A stretch of DNA of 64,000 nt from Amphiura filiformis. Taxonomy: Eukaryota; Echinodermata; Ophiuroidea; Amphilepidida; Amphiuridae. The stretch lies in contig NC_092629.1 of assembly GCF_039555335.1 (NCBI RefSeq), positions 35,380,965-35,444,964 on the forward strand, written 5' to 3'. Position numbers and translations under genes: made by a program. Positions within the stretch are counted from its first letter, which is position 1, and every line of letters begins with the position of its first letter. Positions 41,598 through 53,500 of the stretch are shown here, piece after piece. The notes beneath the pieces were generated by a model, which worked only from the letters and a program-made list of their open reading frames with translations, did not search any database and was not told the origin of the DNA.

Positions 41598-44500
41598 GTG
41601 AGTATCACAGCATGATAAAAATCAAGATCGGAATCCATGACGTGTGACGTGAATTATCTTTCTGGTTGCTGAATTCGGCAGGTTGGTTCATTGTTCGTTA
41701 CACCTGATACATGTAAGCTTAACTATGGTAAAAGTTGCCACATTACCCGGGGGTAGGGGGCACTTCAATAGGAAATGGATATAGGTGTAGGGCTGGCACT
41801 TTTGCAGTAAGGGGCATTCGGTGAGAGCAAAATGTTCAAAATGTCTAGTCAGTGAGCAAATTTCTTCAATATTTTGAGAAAATGTCAAATTTTCTATTCT
41901 ATATTTAGGTATGCCAGGTGAATTCAAATTTGCCATCAAACTGCATCATTTTATATATCAAATTACAGCCCTTGAGTAAAGAAAGCCAACACTGAAAACC
42001 TTTTTGTCATAGCACTTTCCGTAGCAAAGTTACATCTTGTCAAAGATTGACTTTCATCAAAAAGATTCTGCTAGCAAAATTCCCCAAAATAGCATTACGG
42101 GGGTGTTTCTAGATCTTAGTCTCATGACGATAGCACCTTTTTTTAATGGAACTGCTATCAAAATCTCTCTGAAATTCCATGTGGTCATGTATTTTGAGGT
42201 GGGACCCAATTGTGTCACATCTTGCAATTTGTCAAAAATCAACTCCTTTTTGTATTTCTGATTATATTTCAAAAGTTTTCACCCAAACTATGTAAAAGTA
42301 TATATTTTTAGAAAGCATATATTGTCAGGATTGCAAATCTGTTAAGTTTGAGTGGATATACAGGGTGTGCCAAAAAAATATACAGGGTGATTCCATTGAA
42401 AAATACCTAAAATATTACATTTCTTTACCACTCTAATATTTCTACATAGCATATTAAATTGGAAAATGAACTTGGTATTTGGAATGTACACAATTAGTCC
42501 TTTCATTAAATATTTAGTTCGCACTATATTTGTTAAGCCCATTATGTTATACAGAGTGTGAAAAAGTTGTATCTTAAATTGTTTAATTTAATGTAAAATT
42601 TCCCTAAGTGCCATTTGTAAGCAAATGCACTTCAAATTTGGAAACAAAATAGTTTAAAGAATTGCTATAATATCACATTTAAATATCCAATTCCATATAG
42701 GTGTTTCAAAAATCAATTTACAGTGAATAAATTGTAACAATGGTACATGTACATGTAGGCATATACAGATGCACAATTAGCCTACATCAATAAACTATTT
42801 AACAATAACCAGAGATCAATATGTCATCAGATTAAATCCTTTGACTGCAATAATCTCCTTTGAGAAGATTTATTTGATACATGTAGATATTTCAAAGATA
42901 AAACAATTTAAACAAGAGCTATATAGAAAGTCATGCGAGACATGACACACAAGCCGACCTGTTAATGGGTCAAGTTTGAGCAATTTAGAAATTTGACATT
43001 TGACCCCTAAACTTTGACCTTTGGGGTCATAAATATTTTTAACATGTTTAGAATGTCGTAAGAATAATTCCTGTTGAATTTGAGCTCGATTGGACCAATT
43101 TCGAAATTTGATCTTTGACCCCTATAACTTGACCCTTGGGTCACGGATGGGGTCAACTGCTCTTGCATTGTGCTTAGGATGTCATAAGAAAGATTCCTGG
43201 TGAATTTCAGCTTAATCGAACTTATACATGGATTTTGATTTTTTAAATTTTTGATTGACCTTTTGACCCCCTTAATGACCTTTGACCTCAATGAAAAAAA
43301 ACCTTATGTACACCGACAAAATGTATTGTTCTAATTTTAATCAAAAAATTCTAACATGTTTAGTTCTTGAGATAAAAATTCTTGAAGTTATTCAGCTAAA
43401 AACAGGAAGTGACCCTTAATGACCTTTGACCCCCAAAATAAAAAATACCATTCATACATCAGGAACACTGATTCATATATGATGGTTATATTATTCTGGT
43501 CTGTTTATCTTTTGAGATAAATTTTTTGAACATTTTTGATAATTTTGGTTTTTGACCGGAAGTAACCCTTTAATGACCTTTGACCCCAAAACTGTAGGCA
43601 TCCTAAAGACCCCGTCTAGTAGCAATGCATGTGTGCTAATGGCGACACTCTGCTATGTAATTTGTAAAGACAGTGATTTTTTTAATATTATTTACAAGTT
43701 TTTCAGACTGTAACCGGAAATGACCCCTTAATGACCTTTGACCCCTTATCAATGAACAGCCTATATACACCGACCATAGACGAGTCATGTGACCAAACCG
43801 TGTCATCATCGCATGTTGTTTGTAGGAGAAGATACATTTTGAAGAAAAATCACATTGTTGACCTCTTTATCTAGGTCAAAGGTCACACGTAGTTCAAAGT
43901 CATATGACATGTGTGGGCAATACCAACGGTCCTTCTGACAACGTTTAGTTAAAATACGTCAACCCGTGACTGAGTTATACGTACGAATGTGGTCGACAGA
44001 AGAAAGAAGAAAGAAGAAACAAGAGCTATATAGAAAGTCATGCGAGACATGACAACAAGCCGACTAAATTTGACCTTTGACCCCTATAACTTGACCCCTG
44101 GGTCACGGATGGGGTCAACTGCTCTTGCATTATGCTTAGGATGTCATAAGAAAGATTCCTGGTGAATTTCAGCTTAATCGGAACTTATACATGGATTTTG
44201 ATTTTTTGAAAATTTTGATTGACCTTTTGACCCCCTTAATGACCTTTGACTTCAATGGAAAAAAAAAACCTTACGTACACCGACAAAATGCATTGTTCCA
44301 ATTTTAATTAAAAATTTTTAGCATGTTTAGTTCTCGAGATAAAAATTCTTAAAGTTATTCAGCTAAAAACAGGAAGTGACCCCTTAATGACCTTTGACCC
44401 CCAAAATAAAAATACCATGCATACATCAGGGAACACTGATTCATGTATGATGGTTATATTATTCTGGTCTGTTTATCTTTTGAGATAAAAATTTTTTTGA

Positions 44501-47500
44501 ACATTTTTTATAATTTTGGTTTTTGACCGGAAGTAACCCCTTAATGACCTTTGACCCCAAAACTGTAGGCATCCTAAAGACCCTGTCTAGTAGCGATGCA
44601 TGTGTGCTAATGGCGACTCTCTGCTATGTAATTTGTAAAGACAGTGATTTTTTGAATATTATTTACAAGTTTTTCAGACTGTAACCGGAAATGACCCCTT
44701 AATGACCTTTGACCCCTTATCAATGAACACCGTATATACACCGACCATAGGCGAGTCATGTGACCAAACCGTGTCATCATCGCATGTTGTTTGTAGGAGA
44801 AGATACATTTTGAAGAAAAATCACATTGTTGACCTCTTTATCTAGGTCAAAGGTCACACGTAGTTCAAAGTCATATGACATGTGCGGGCAATGCCAACGG
44901 TCCTTCTGACAACGTTTAGTTAAAATCGTCAACCCGTGACTGAGTTATACGTCACGTCTGAATGTGGTCGACAGAAGAAAGAAGAAAGAAAGAAAGAAGA
45001 AGCACGCCAATAAGACAGTACAAGCCGACGTTCGGCGTCGGCTTGTAAGAAGAAGAACGCCAAGAAGACAGTACAAGCCGACGTTCGTCGTCGGCTTGTA
45101 AAGATCTATTTATGACAGATGAGATTTATTTTCATTCCTTTCTTCATGCATGCAAAATTTAAAGCCCATTTTATTGCATGACACACATTCCCCTGCATTA
45201 ATTAAAAGCTTGTTAAATCCTTAATTACTAAGTTTATTAAGATTAGCTAGGCAATTATAGTTATAGAAAGTTTAAAAAAAAATAAGATTAACATTATGCA
45301 AATGCATTTTTACTTCTATTAGGTAACAAAGTGCATATATTTTATTATTGAACACCAACTTCTCATTGGATTTACACAGAGCTCCTCCTCTACCGGCTCC
45401 TCCTCTACCGGCTCCACCCATGGCTAATTAACTTAATTAAGCAGTTGTAATTAATTAATACATTTGTTCAACTGTATTTGTTACTATTTCATTAGATTAA
45501 TAATTTATCTTCCAAATGAGACCAAAACCATTTCTTCATGATGGATTTTAGCAAAAATATATGAAGAAGAAGATAATTTTTTTTGGAAAATGTGACAGCT
45601 CCACCTTTTTTTGGGTGCCCACCTCAAAAAACATGACCATGTCTTGAGTCTCTCATCACCAAAAAAAAAATCATATATTTGGGTCAAGTGAAGTATAGAC
45701 AACATATTTAGGAAGGTTTCCTTCTTAAAAAGCTTCTTTTAAATTTCAATGTAAATTTGTATTGCCGGTTTAGGCCATTTTGACTGACTAGCAAATGTGT
45801 TAACTGAGGTTTCCCTGTCATACCTACTATATTGTTTGGTAATAATGTCTTTTGCCAATAGTATGTTTAAAGTTGTAATTTTGTGTTTTTGATCTCAAAG
45901 ATCGGATATTTCCGTTCCCGATTCGAATTCTGAACCCTTCGAAAGGGTGCCGATTTAGTATGCCTGGTCGAGCACCCTCACAGACCCGAACGTAGTGAGG
46001 GTGCTTGGTATATCCGCCATGTTTCAAATACATGGATGGCCAGCATAATGTCCCGCAAATTTAAGCTTTATGAGAAGCCTATTTTTGTTGCAAAATGAAA
46101 ACACAGAGTGGCTTATCTTTAACCCACATTCTCAATCTCTCATGCCAGAGGTTAAAATAAAACGATCCCTAACTAATTATCAAAAGATCGTAAATTTAAT
46201 TTCTTGAAACATGCCGGCGAAACGATTTGTTTACAAGTAACAATCCTTGTTCCGACACCGATACCGTTCATTCGGCTTCATTCGGTTTCATTTGGCAAAC
46301 CACATGATCACTCAGGTGAACTAGGATTGACGATCGATTACGTTAAATTTTATCCAGGTTACGGGCCATGCTTAATGGCGATACTCGCGTCTTGGAAATA
46401 TTTTTCAACCACGTTGCAAAATGATCGAAATACACCATCAAGGCGACTTCGATCGGTAAGCATCATTGAAACTGAGCAATATTTAGTATTTCTTCTTTTG
46501 ATTTTTTCGATAAAATTGTTACAGTTTTGATTAGTTTGATGAGAGTGGATTTCAAAACCAGTCCACTAGCAGACGTTGTAATTGACAGTTTGACATTTCC
46601 GCCGGAGGTTAATGTGAATCCAAATCTTTCCTTTGGGGCGATTTCCATTTCTTGCTATCATTTAAAGCCTGAAAGCATCAATACTAAAGATAGGCTATCA
46701 GTCGCTTGTGCAGATATATCTTGTATTGGTTGTATTTCCGACGCATACCGATTTAGACAGAACTTTGACGATAATTTTGCCTTTTTGGGCACTAAAATGC
46801 ATTCGATCCTTAATTTTGTTTCAACCGAGTCTTAAATTAGCAAGCACATAAGGTTGGTACCACTTTTATATACATTGATGAAATTTTAAAGATTTTTTTT
46901 CAAGTATCTAACTGGCGCAAATCGTTAAGTGTGTATTTCCCATTGACATCCAAAATGGCGTAAGCCAGTCCTTAATATACAATATAAGGTACGGCGTATA
47001 TAGGACTGGCAAGCGAGTCTAGGTCATTTGGTTACTCGAGAACTCTAGCTTCGAATTTGCACACGATAGTTACGCATTCGATGCTAGAGTGCATTGGTAT
47101 TGTTTTTCGGTCGGACAGCAGTGCAATTTTTTACACCGGAGGTCTTCTGCTTTGGTTTGGAGGTTTTAAACATCCAGGACTTGTAGCCATTTGCTTTGAG
47201 TGCAGATTTAACATGGCTTGCTTCCTGTTGTTTTTCCTCCTCCGTGGTGACTAATTTATCCACTCTATCCAATGTCAAGAATGACAGAGTCCAATATCAG
47301 TATCCATGCTGTTATTTTACAAAACATACATATTATTATTAGACCCCACTTTGAACACTGCTTACAACCTTGTAGGGGGTACCGTAGTTTAGATCTTACA
47401 GCAGGCATAGTGTTAGTGTGTCTCATCTTAAGTTGAGGGTAATAATGCCATGTTGAATTTCCCAGTGGCAGATACATTCAGCCTAACACTGAATCAGGAC

Positions 47501-50500
47501 ATCATCACCCTGGAGAAAGTGCAAAGATGTGCCACAAAACTTGTGCCAGAACTAAGAGATCTGAGCTACGCTGAGAGACTGGAAGCTTTGAATTCATAGT
47601 CCGACAGTCTGCATTCTTTACCTGATAACATTTTTTTCTTTTTTAATCATACAGAAATCATCAGTTTCTAGACTACAAAGATCGTTAGCTATACACAATC
47701 AGAGGGCTTTATATCATGGGACAACTACAGACCAAAGAAGGCCTACATCTTGTACCTTCCAAGCACTGCCATTGCAAACTGGATTGATGTTAAGGCGTAA
47801 TATTTCAACCTCAAGACGTAAGTAAAACAACTGCTTAAAAATGACAATTGTACAAGAGAACCCAGTATTAGATTTAATTAATTAATTTATTCATTAGATA
47901 ACAGGATCATAACACACATAATTATACAGTTTTTATGTTAGGTAACTGTAATCTCATTCTCAAGATGGCCACAAAGCCATCATCCTTGAGCAGGATTTGA
48001 GACTAATAGTTCCTGATCTATTCACAGGCGAAGTGACATAATAATCGGATTAACTACCATAGCAATAGATTCAAACAATTTTGAATATATCACGCAGCAC
48101 TACAAACAGGTTGCACTTATAACCTGTGTGTGTCTGCAATCATAGATTGAATACAATACCGCTCTTTTTAAAGATACTAATCTTACAGGTGCGAGTGATC
48201 AGCATGATATGGTTCAATGCAGAGGTACCATGTGAACGTACTAGTGCAGTGCGGTATAATCAAAAATCGTTTTCAGCTGTTATGGTAGTTAATCTGATTA
48301 TTCGATCATTTCGCCAGCGTTGTCGTGTTTGTTCTGTAATTTTTGTTTTTTATGATTATTTTACACAATTTGCAATGCAGGAAGTTGTTCAGATATACTC
48401 CAATTCAAACTCTCAGATATTGGTGAGGGAATTGCAGAGGTTACTCTCAAAGAATGGTAAGTTGGAAATGGTTGTTATAGTCTATCTCATCTCAGATGAC
48501 ATTAACTCCATGTTGGATTTTCCAGTAGCAGAGACGAATTGTGCAAGCTAATCTAGTACTGTGTAGCGTATACACACACACATAGATGTCCTATTTGTCT
48601 GTATGCTGCCACACAACTGCGTAATTGCATTGATTAGAATCTGCCACTACGAATAGCGTTACATCAACTTGAGATGAGACGCACTATTATAGTGCGTCTC
48701 ATCTCAAGTTGATGTAACGCTATTCTATAATAGTTGAATCAGTCATCACTAGCAAGTTTTGTGCAAAGGGATGACACACCTCAATCTTGATGCTCTGTGT
48801 GATAGCCATAGGCTTCAACATAAGAAGTCCAAATTTTGAGGTATTTTCTCAAAATATCAAAAGCTATCTCAAGAACCACTGAACCAATACTAGGCTTGTT
48901 TGTACTCATTTTAATGCATATTTCATGCCGATTTCAAATATGGTCATGGAAGTTAACAATTCTGAAATTTTTGAATTTTGATTTAAAAAAACAAAACTAT
49001 TCATCTGCAGTCGACACCCGCATAAAGAGGGTTAACCAGTGCTAATTTGTTGCAAATTTCAGGTATGTCAAAGAAGGAGACATAGTAGCCCAGTTTGAGA
49101 GCATATGTGAAGTACAGAGTGACAAGGCATCGGTGACCATTACAAGTCGTTACGACGGTGTTATACGAAAGCTACATTATGAGGTGGATGACATTGCTAA
49201 AGTTGGCACACCGCTTATAGATATTGAAGTGGAAGATACTGATAAAAGTAAGGAAAAATATCCTTCTTCTGACCTTGCCCTTGCCTCGTCCCAAAATCAT
49301 GAACTTGATATCCTTACCGCAACCAGTCTAACAAAGAGCTTAGCCTTACCCCAATACTAAACTACAGCATAACCTATGCCTAGACCGTACAATGCGTACA
49401 TACAATTTTAACAGTAGCCTAAACCTAGCCTGTAAACACATCCTAACCCTAACACTTTAACTGCCCTTATCCAAAAGGTATGCCATATTTTAAATGTACG
49501 CCGAATTGCCTTCCTGTTTTTCGTGCAAGAAGGGGGCCAAAGCAATCATCCCAAGGAGTGAGATTGCATCCAAACACCGCAGGAAATGCAGTGGACCAGA
49601 TCATTTGTGATCAAGCCATCAGCCTGGATCAGTGTTTAAATATTTATTGGATTTGACATACAATAATCTATCTAATATTATGTACAATTTTACTGATGCA
49701 TCTGTTTATGGAAGACAGTATTTATTATTCAATAAAACCTCAATAACTTTGAGTATTTTTATAATTTTTTTTTCCAGTGGATGAAGATATTGAAGATAGC
49801 TCGTCAAGTTCAAGTGACAGTGATGAAGAAGTTGCACCTGTTGCAGCGACAGCGACAAGCGGGGGCGCTTCTGTCGGGTTAACTCCTGTGCAGGAGAGGG
49901 TTAGGGTACTCGCTACACCAGCAGTAAAACGTTTAGCTATGGAACATGATGTTAGTATTTAACACCCCTGGGTACCATGTCTTTCTAACAGAGTCTCTGA
50001 TTGGTTAATTACATGATATAATCATCTGAGTAACCAATTAAAATAGAGGTTTTAGATCTCTCAGCAAGCTTAATCCCCTACAGCCCTACTGACTGTCCTT
50101 ACCATACCTCTGATTGGCTCTATCATGATATAACTGTTTGTAACCAATCAAAAAAAGTTCTTAGAAGTAGATAATTTGTAATACTGCCATTCTTACAGAG
50201 CCTCTGATTGGGTAATTACATTACATGTATACAGGCTGTATCAAAATGATTGGTGCCCATCGGTTTCCAGTGATATATGGACATGACTACCACATCAGAA
50301 TGCAACATAGGATCTGCATAAATCATGGTAATTGCTATATCCTTTGTTGCATTTGGAAGAAGTAGGATTTTCAATAACAAACAAAACTGATGGATACCAA
50401 TCATTTTGATACAGCCTGTATAATCAGCAGAGTAACCAGTCAAAATTGAGTTTTTAGATCTCTTAGATCAGACTTACTGATTAATATTCTTATACCACAT

Positions 50501-53500
50501 CTCTGATTGGCTCAATACATAACATAACCCTCATTGTAACCAATCAAAATAGTTCTTACTAATTAGAGGCTGATGATTTGGTGTCCATAAGATTAAGGTT
50601 AGAAATGTGTAAGTTAAGGTCTTACAGAAGTCATAGCTAGTGGGGTTCTTTTGTGGTGCCAACTTTGGAACTGGGTAGTCTAGCCCTAGAACTCTGGCCA
50701 TAGTAACCATTCTTACTGTAACTAAGGCCAGGGGTGCTTTACATTGAAAAACTGGAAGGGAATGCTGGAACAAATCAGTACTATTATGCATGTCAAACTT
50801 TTGGTTCCTGGTTGTTTCTTTTTATTCACACTTCAGATTATGCAAATGGTACCAGCCACTTCCTGTCCGGGGCTTGGTGCTAGCTATTATGAAAGACAGA
50901 GATAAAAAAAGACTAGTTCGGGTCTGAAATTCTAACAACTAGACAGAAATTACCGTACTGCACTGGTCGGCAACCAATCATGGCACGCCTTTGCCCTGGC
51001 GTCAGACGCGATTTAGTCTTTAAATCGTTTTGCTGTAGAGCAAAATGTAAACACCATATGTGACACGATCAAGGGAAATGAGTCGGATGTCGCTAATACT
51101 GATTTTGAGATATTGGCAAATAAAGTGTTTATATTCTTTTGTTTTATATTGTTTTCAGCGCTTGATAAATTGACGTAACTTTGTAAAGAAAAGCTGTATC
51201 AACATGGGGTTTTCAGTTTCTGAAAGCTCTTAATGTCCTCTTTAGAAACAAATGTAAAACTCATTTTCGACCATGGTCGACATGTGACTCATTCCCCTTA
51301 ATCATGTCACATGTAAGCTTGCAAGTGTATAAACATGATGGAAGCATAATAGTTTTTCATAAAGTTTATTATATTGTAAAACTATTTCTTTTCCTCCATT
51401 ATTTCAGATCAAATTAATTGATGTAGTTGGCACTGGCAAAGATAGACGTGTATTAAAAGAAGACATGTTAAAACATATAGAGATGTTAGCCAGTGGTCAG
51501 ACACCAGCTAAACCAGGTAGGATATAGAGGATAGATTATAGTCTGTCTCGTTGCTAATACTGATTTTGAGATATTGGCAAAGAAAGTGTTCAAATTCTTA
51601 TGTTTTTATATTGTTTTTAGCAATTGAAAAATTGATTTAACTTCGCTAAGAAAAGTCGTATCAACATGAGGTCTTCAGTTTCTGAAAGCTCTAAATGTCC
51701 TCTTTAGAAACATATGTAAACTCATTTTAGATCATGGTCGACATGTGACTCGTTCCCCTTAATCATGTCACATATGTGTCTAAACCTGTTTAGATCAATT
51801 TTTTTGCATAAGCGCCTTAAATCACCTTTATGTATGTATGTATGTATGTACCAACATTTTACTATATATGTTCAATTGTTCAAATACCCTACAGCAAAAG
51901 CAGCACCGACTAAGCCTATAACAACTCCTCCCGTTCCACAACCAGCAACGCCCCCATCACCAGTCTTACCTCCAGTCCGTCGTCCTGCTCCAGTGTATAT
52001 CAGCGAAGATAGGAAAGAACCTATTAAAGGTATGTAATTGTTGGATTGATTTGTTTATGTAGGGATTTAATTATGTTTCACTGTTGTTCATCACCTTTTA
52101 ACATTCATAACCTCATTAATATACGCGATGTGTTTTATCCAATCACAGATAATAACTTTTAAAAACGCGAACGCAAATGCAGGTTATTGAAAAAGTATAA
52201 TGACCTCGTCTCATGACATAGCTAGAATTACGCTTTACAATGACCGCGTTACGTGACGTGTTATGCATTCAAAAAATATTACGCGGGCGCTGACCACCAT
52301 CTTTGGACATCCAATGATTGTGCGCTAGTGTGATTTGTTGCTAGTGGGATTTGCTTATTCGCATATTCGATTTTTTACAGGGAAAACGAAACATGCAGTT
52401 AAAATTGTATTTTGTTTTCAAATTTAAAAGAAGAAAATGTGACGATAATTGAATTACAAAAGTGAAAAGTGACAGTTATGAATGAGGTTAATGACTGCGC
52501 ATCAGTTATTTTTTGGGTATTGTGAAATATCTAAACATGGGATATTCCAAGGTCCAAAGCACAATATTTAGATATTTCACAATACCCTCAATACAACTGA
52601 TGCGCAGTCATTAACCTCTAAATGATGCATCCGCATCGTCTGCATGCATTGTTTATTTCTCGTGGGTTACTTTAGCTTTAGCTGCCCAAGTGAAGCAAAT
52701 CATGCAAATGCGCCAGAATTCAACAATGAAAACAAGCTAAAGATTGTCTTATTTTATTATTTCATGAGGAATGTCAGTTAGTCATTGCCATTCAACATTA
52801 CAAGAAGATTGATGATTTATCTGTTGATATCAGCAATTAAACTACTGAATAAAATGGCAATGTTGAGCAGCTTCCTCCAAAATAATGAATTCAATGTGTA
52901 AGCGCCGCATCCCACAAGTTTCAGGCATGACAAATTGTACACATTCATTTAACTTGTGTTCGCATACAAAATGTATACGCTGCTGTGAAAGTACTGTGGA
53001 TTCATCGCAGATTAACAACGGTTGGCTCCTGTACAAAGGTACAGGAAGATTTGTTGAATATTTGATCAACAATTTTTTTTTATTGATTGATTGAGTGCTT
53101 GTGTAATTACTTTATTGTATACTTGATCGATTGATTGTTTTATCAACAAAATAAGCTTTTCAGATCATAATAATGTTTAGGTTTTTGAAATATATGGTGT
53201 ATCTTGAGCCACAGTTGTCAGAAAGTTCCTGTAAAGTGTGCTGAGTTGTGTAGGTTTATGTGCATAGTTCACTATAAATCACTGTAGTTCTTTTTTAAAT
53301 GTTCTTATTAACAGGCATCCAGATGGCCATGGTAAAAACAATGAAAATCGCCAATGAGATCCCACACTTTGGATATTGTGATGAAATTGAGGTCAGCCGG
53401 CTAGTGGAGCTGAAACCGACATTGCAAAAGGCGGCTGCGGATAGGGGAGTGAAATTTTCCTTCATGCCGTTGTTTATTAAGGCTGCATCGACAGCGCTGT

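Noticed and set aside
46204-46835. Two overlapping + strand frames (108 and 102 codons) in DBT intron 1
   Set aside because: They are in different frames, lack recognisable domains, and neither has support from flanking splice sites consistent with a gene.
48651-48725. microRNA precursor
   Set aside because: The arms pair perfectly with a 3-nt loop, unlike usual pre-miRNAs, which have bulges and larger loops; a recent palindromic insertion is more likely.
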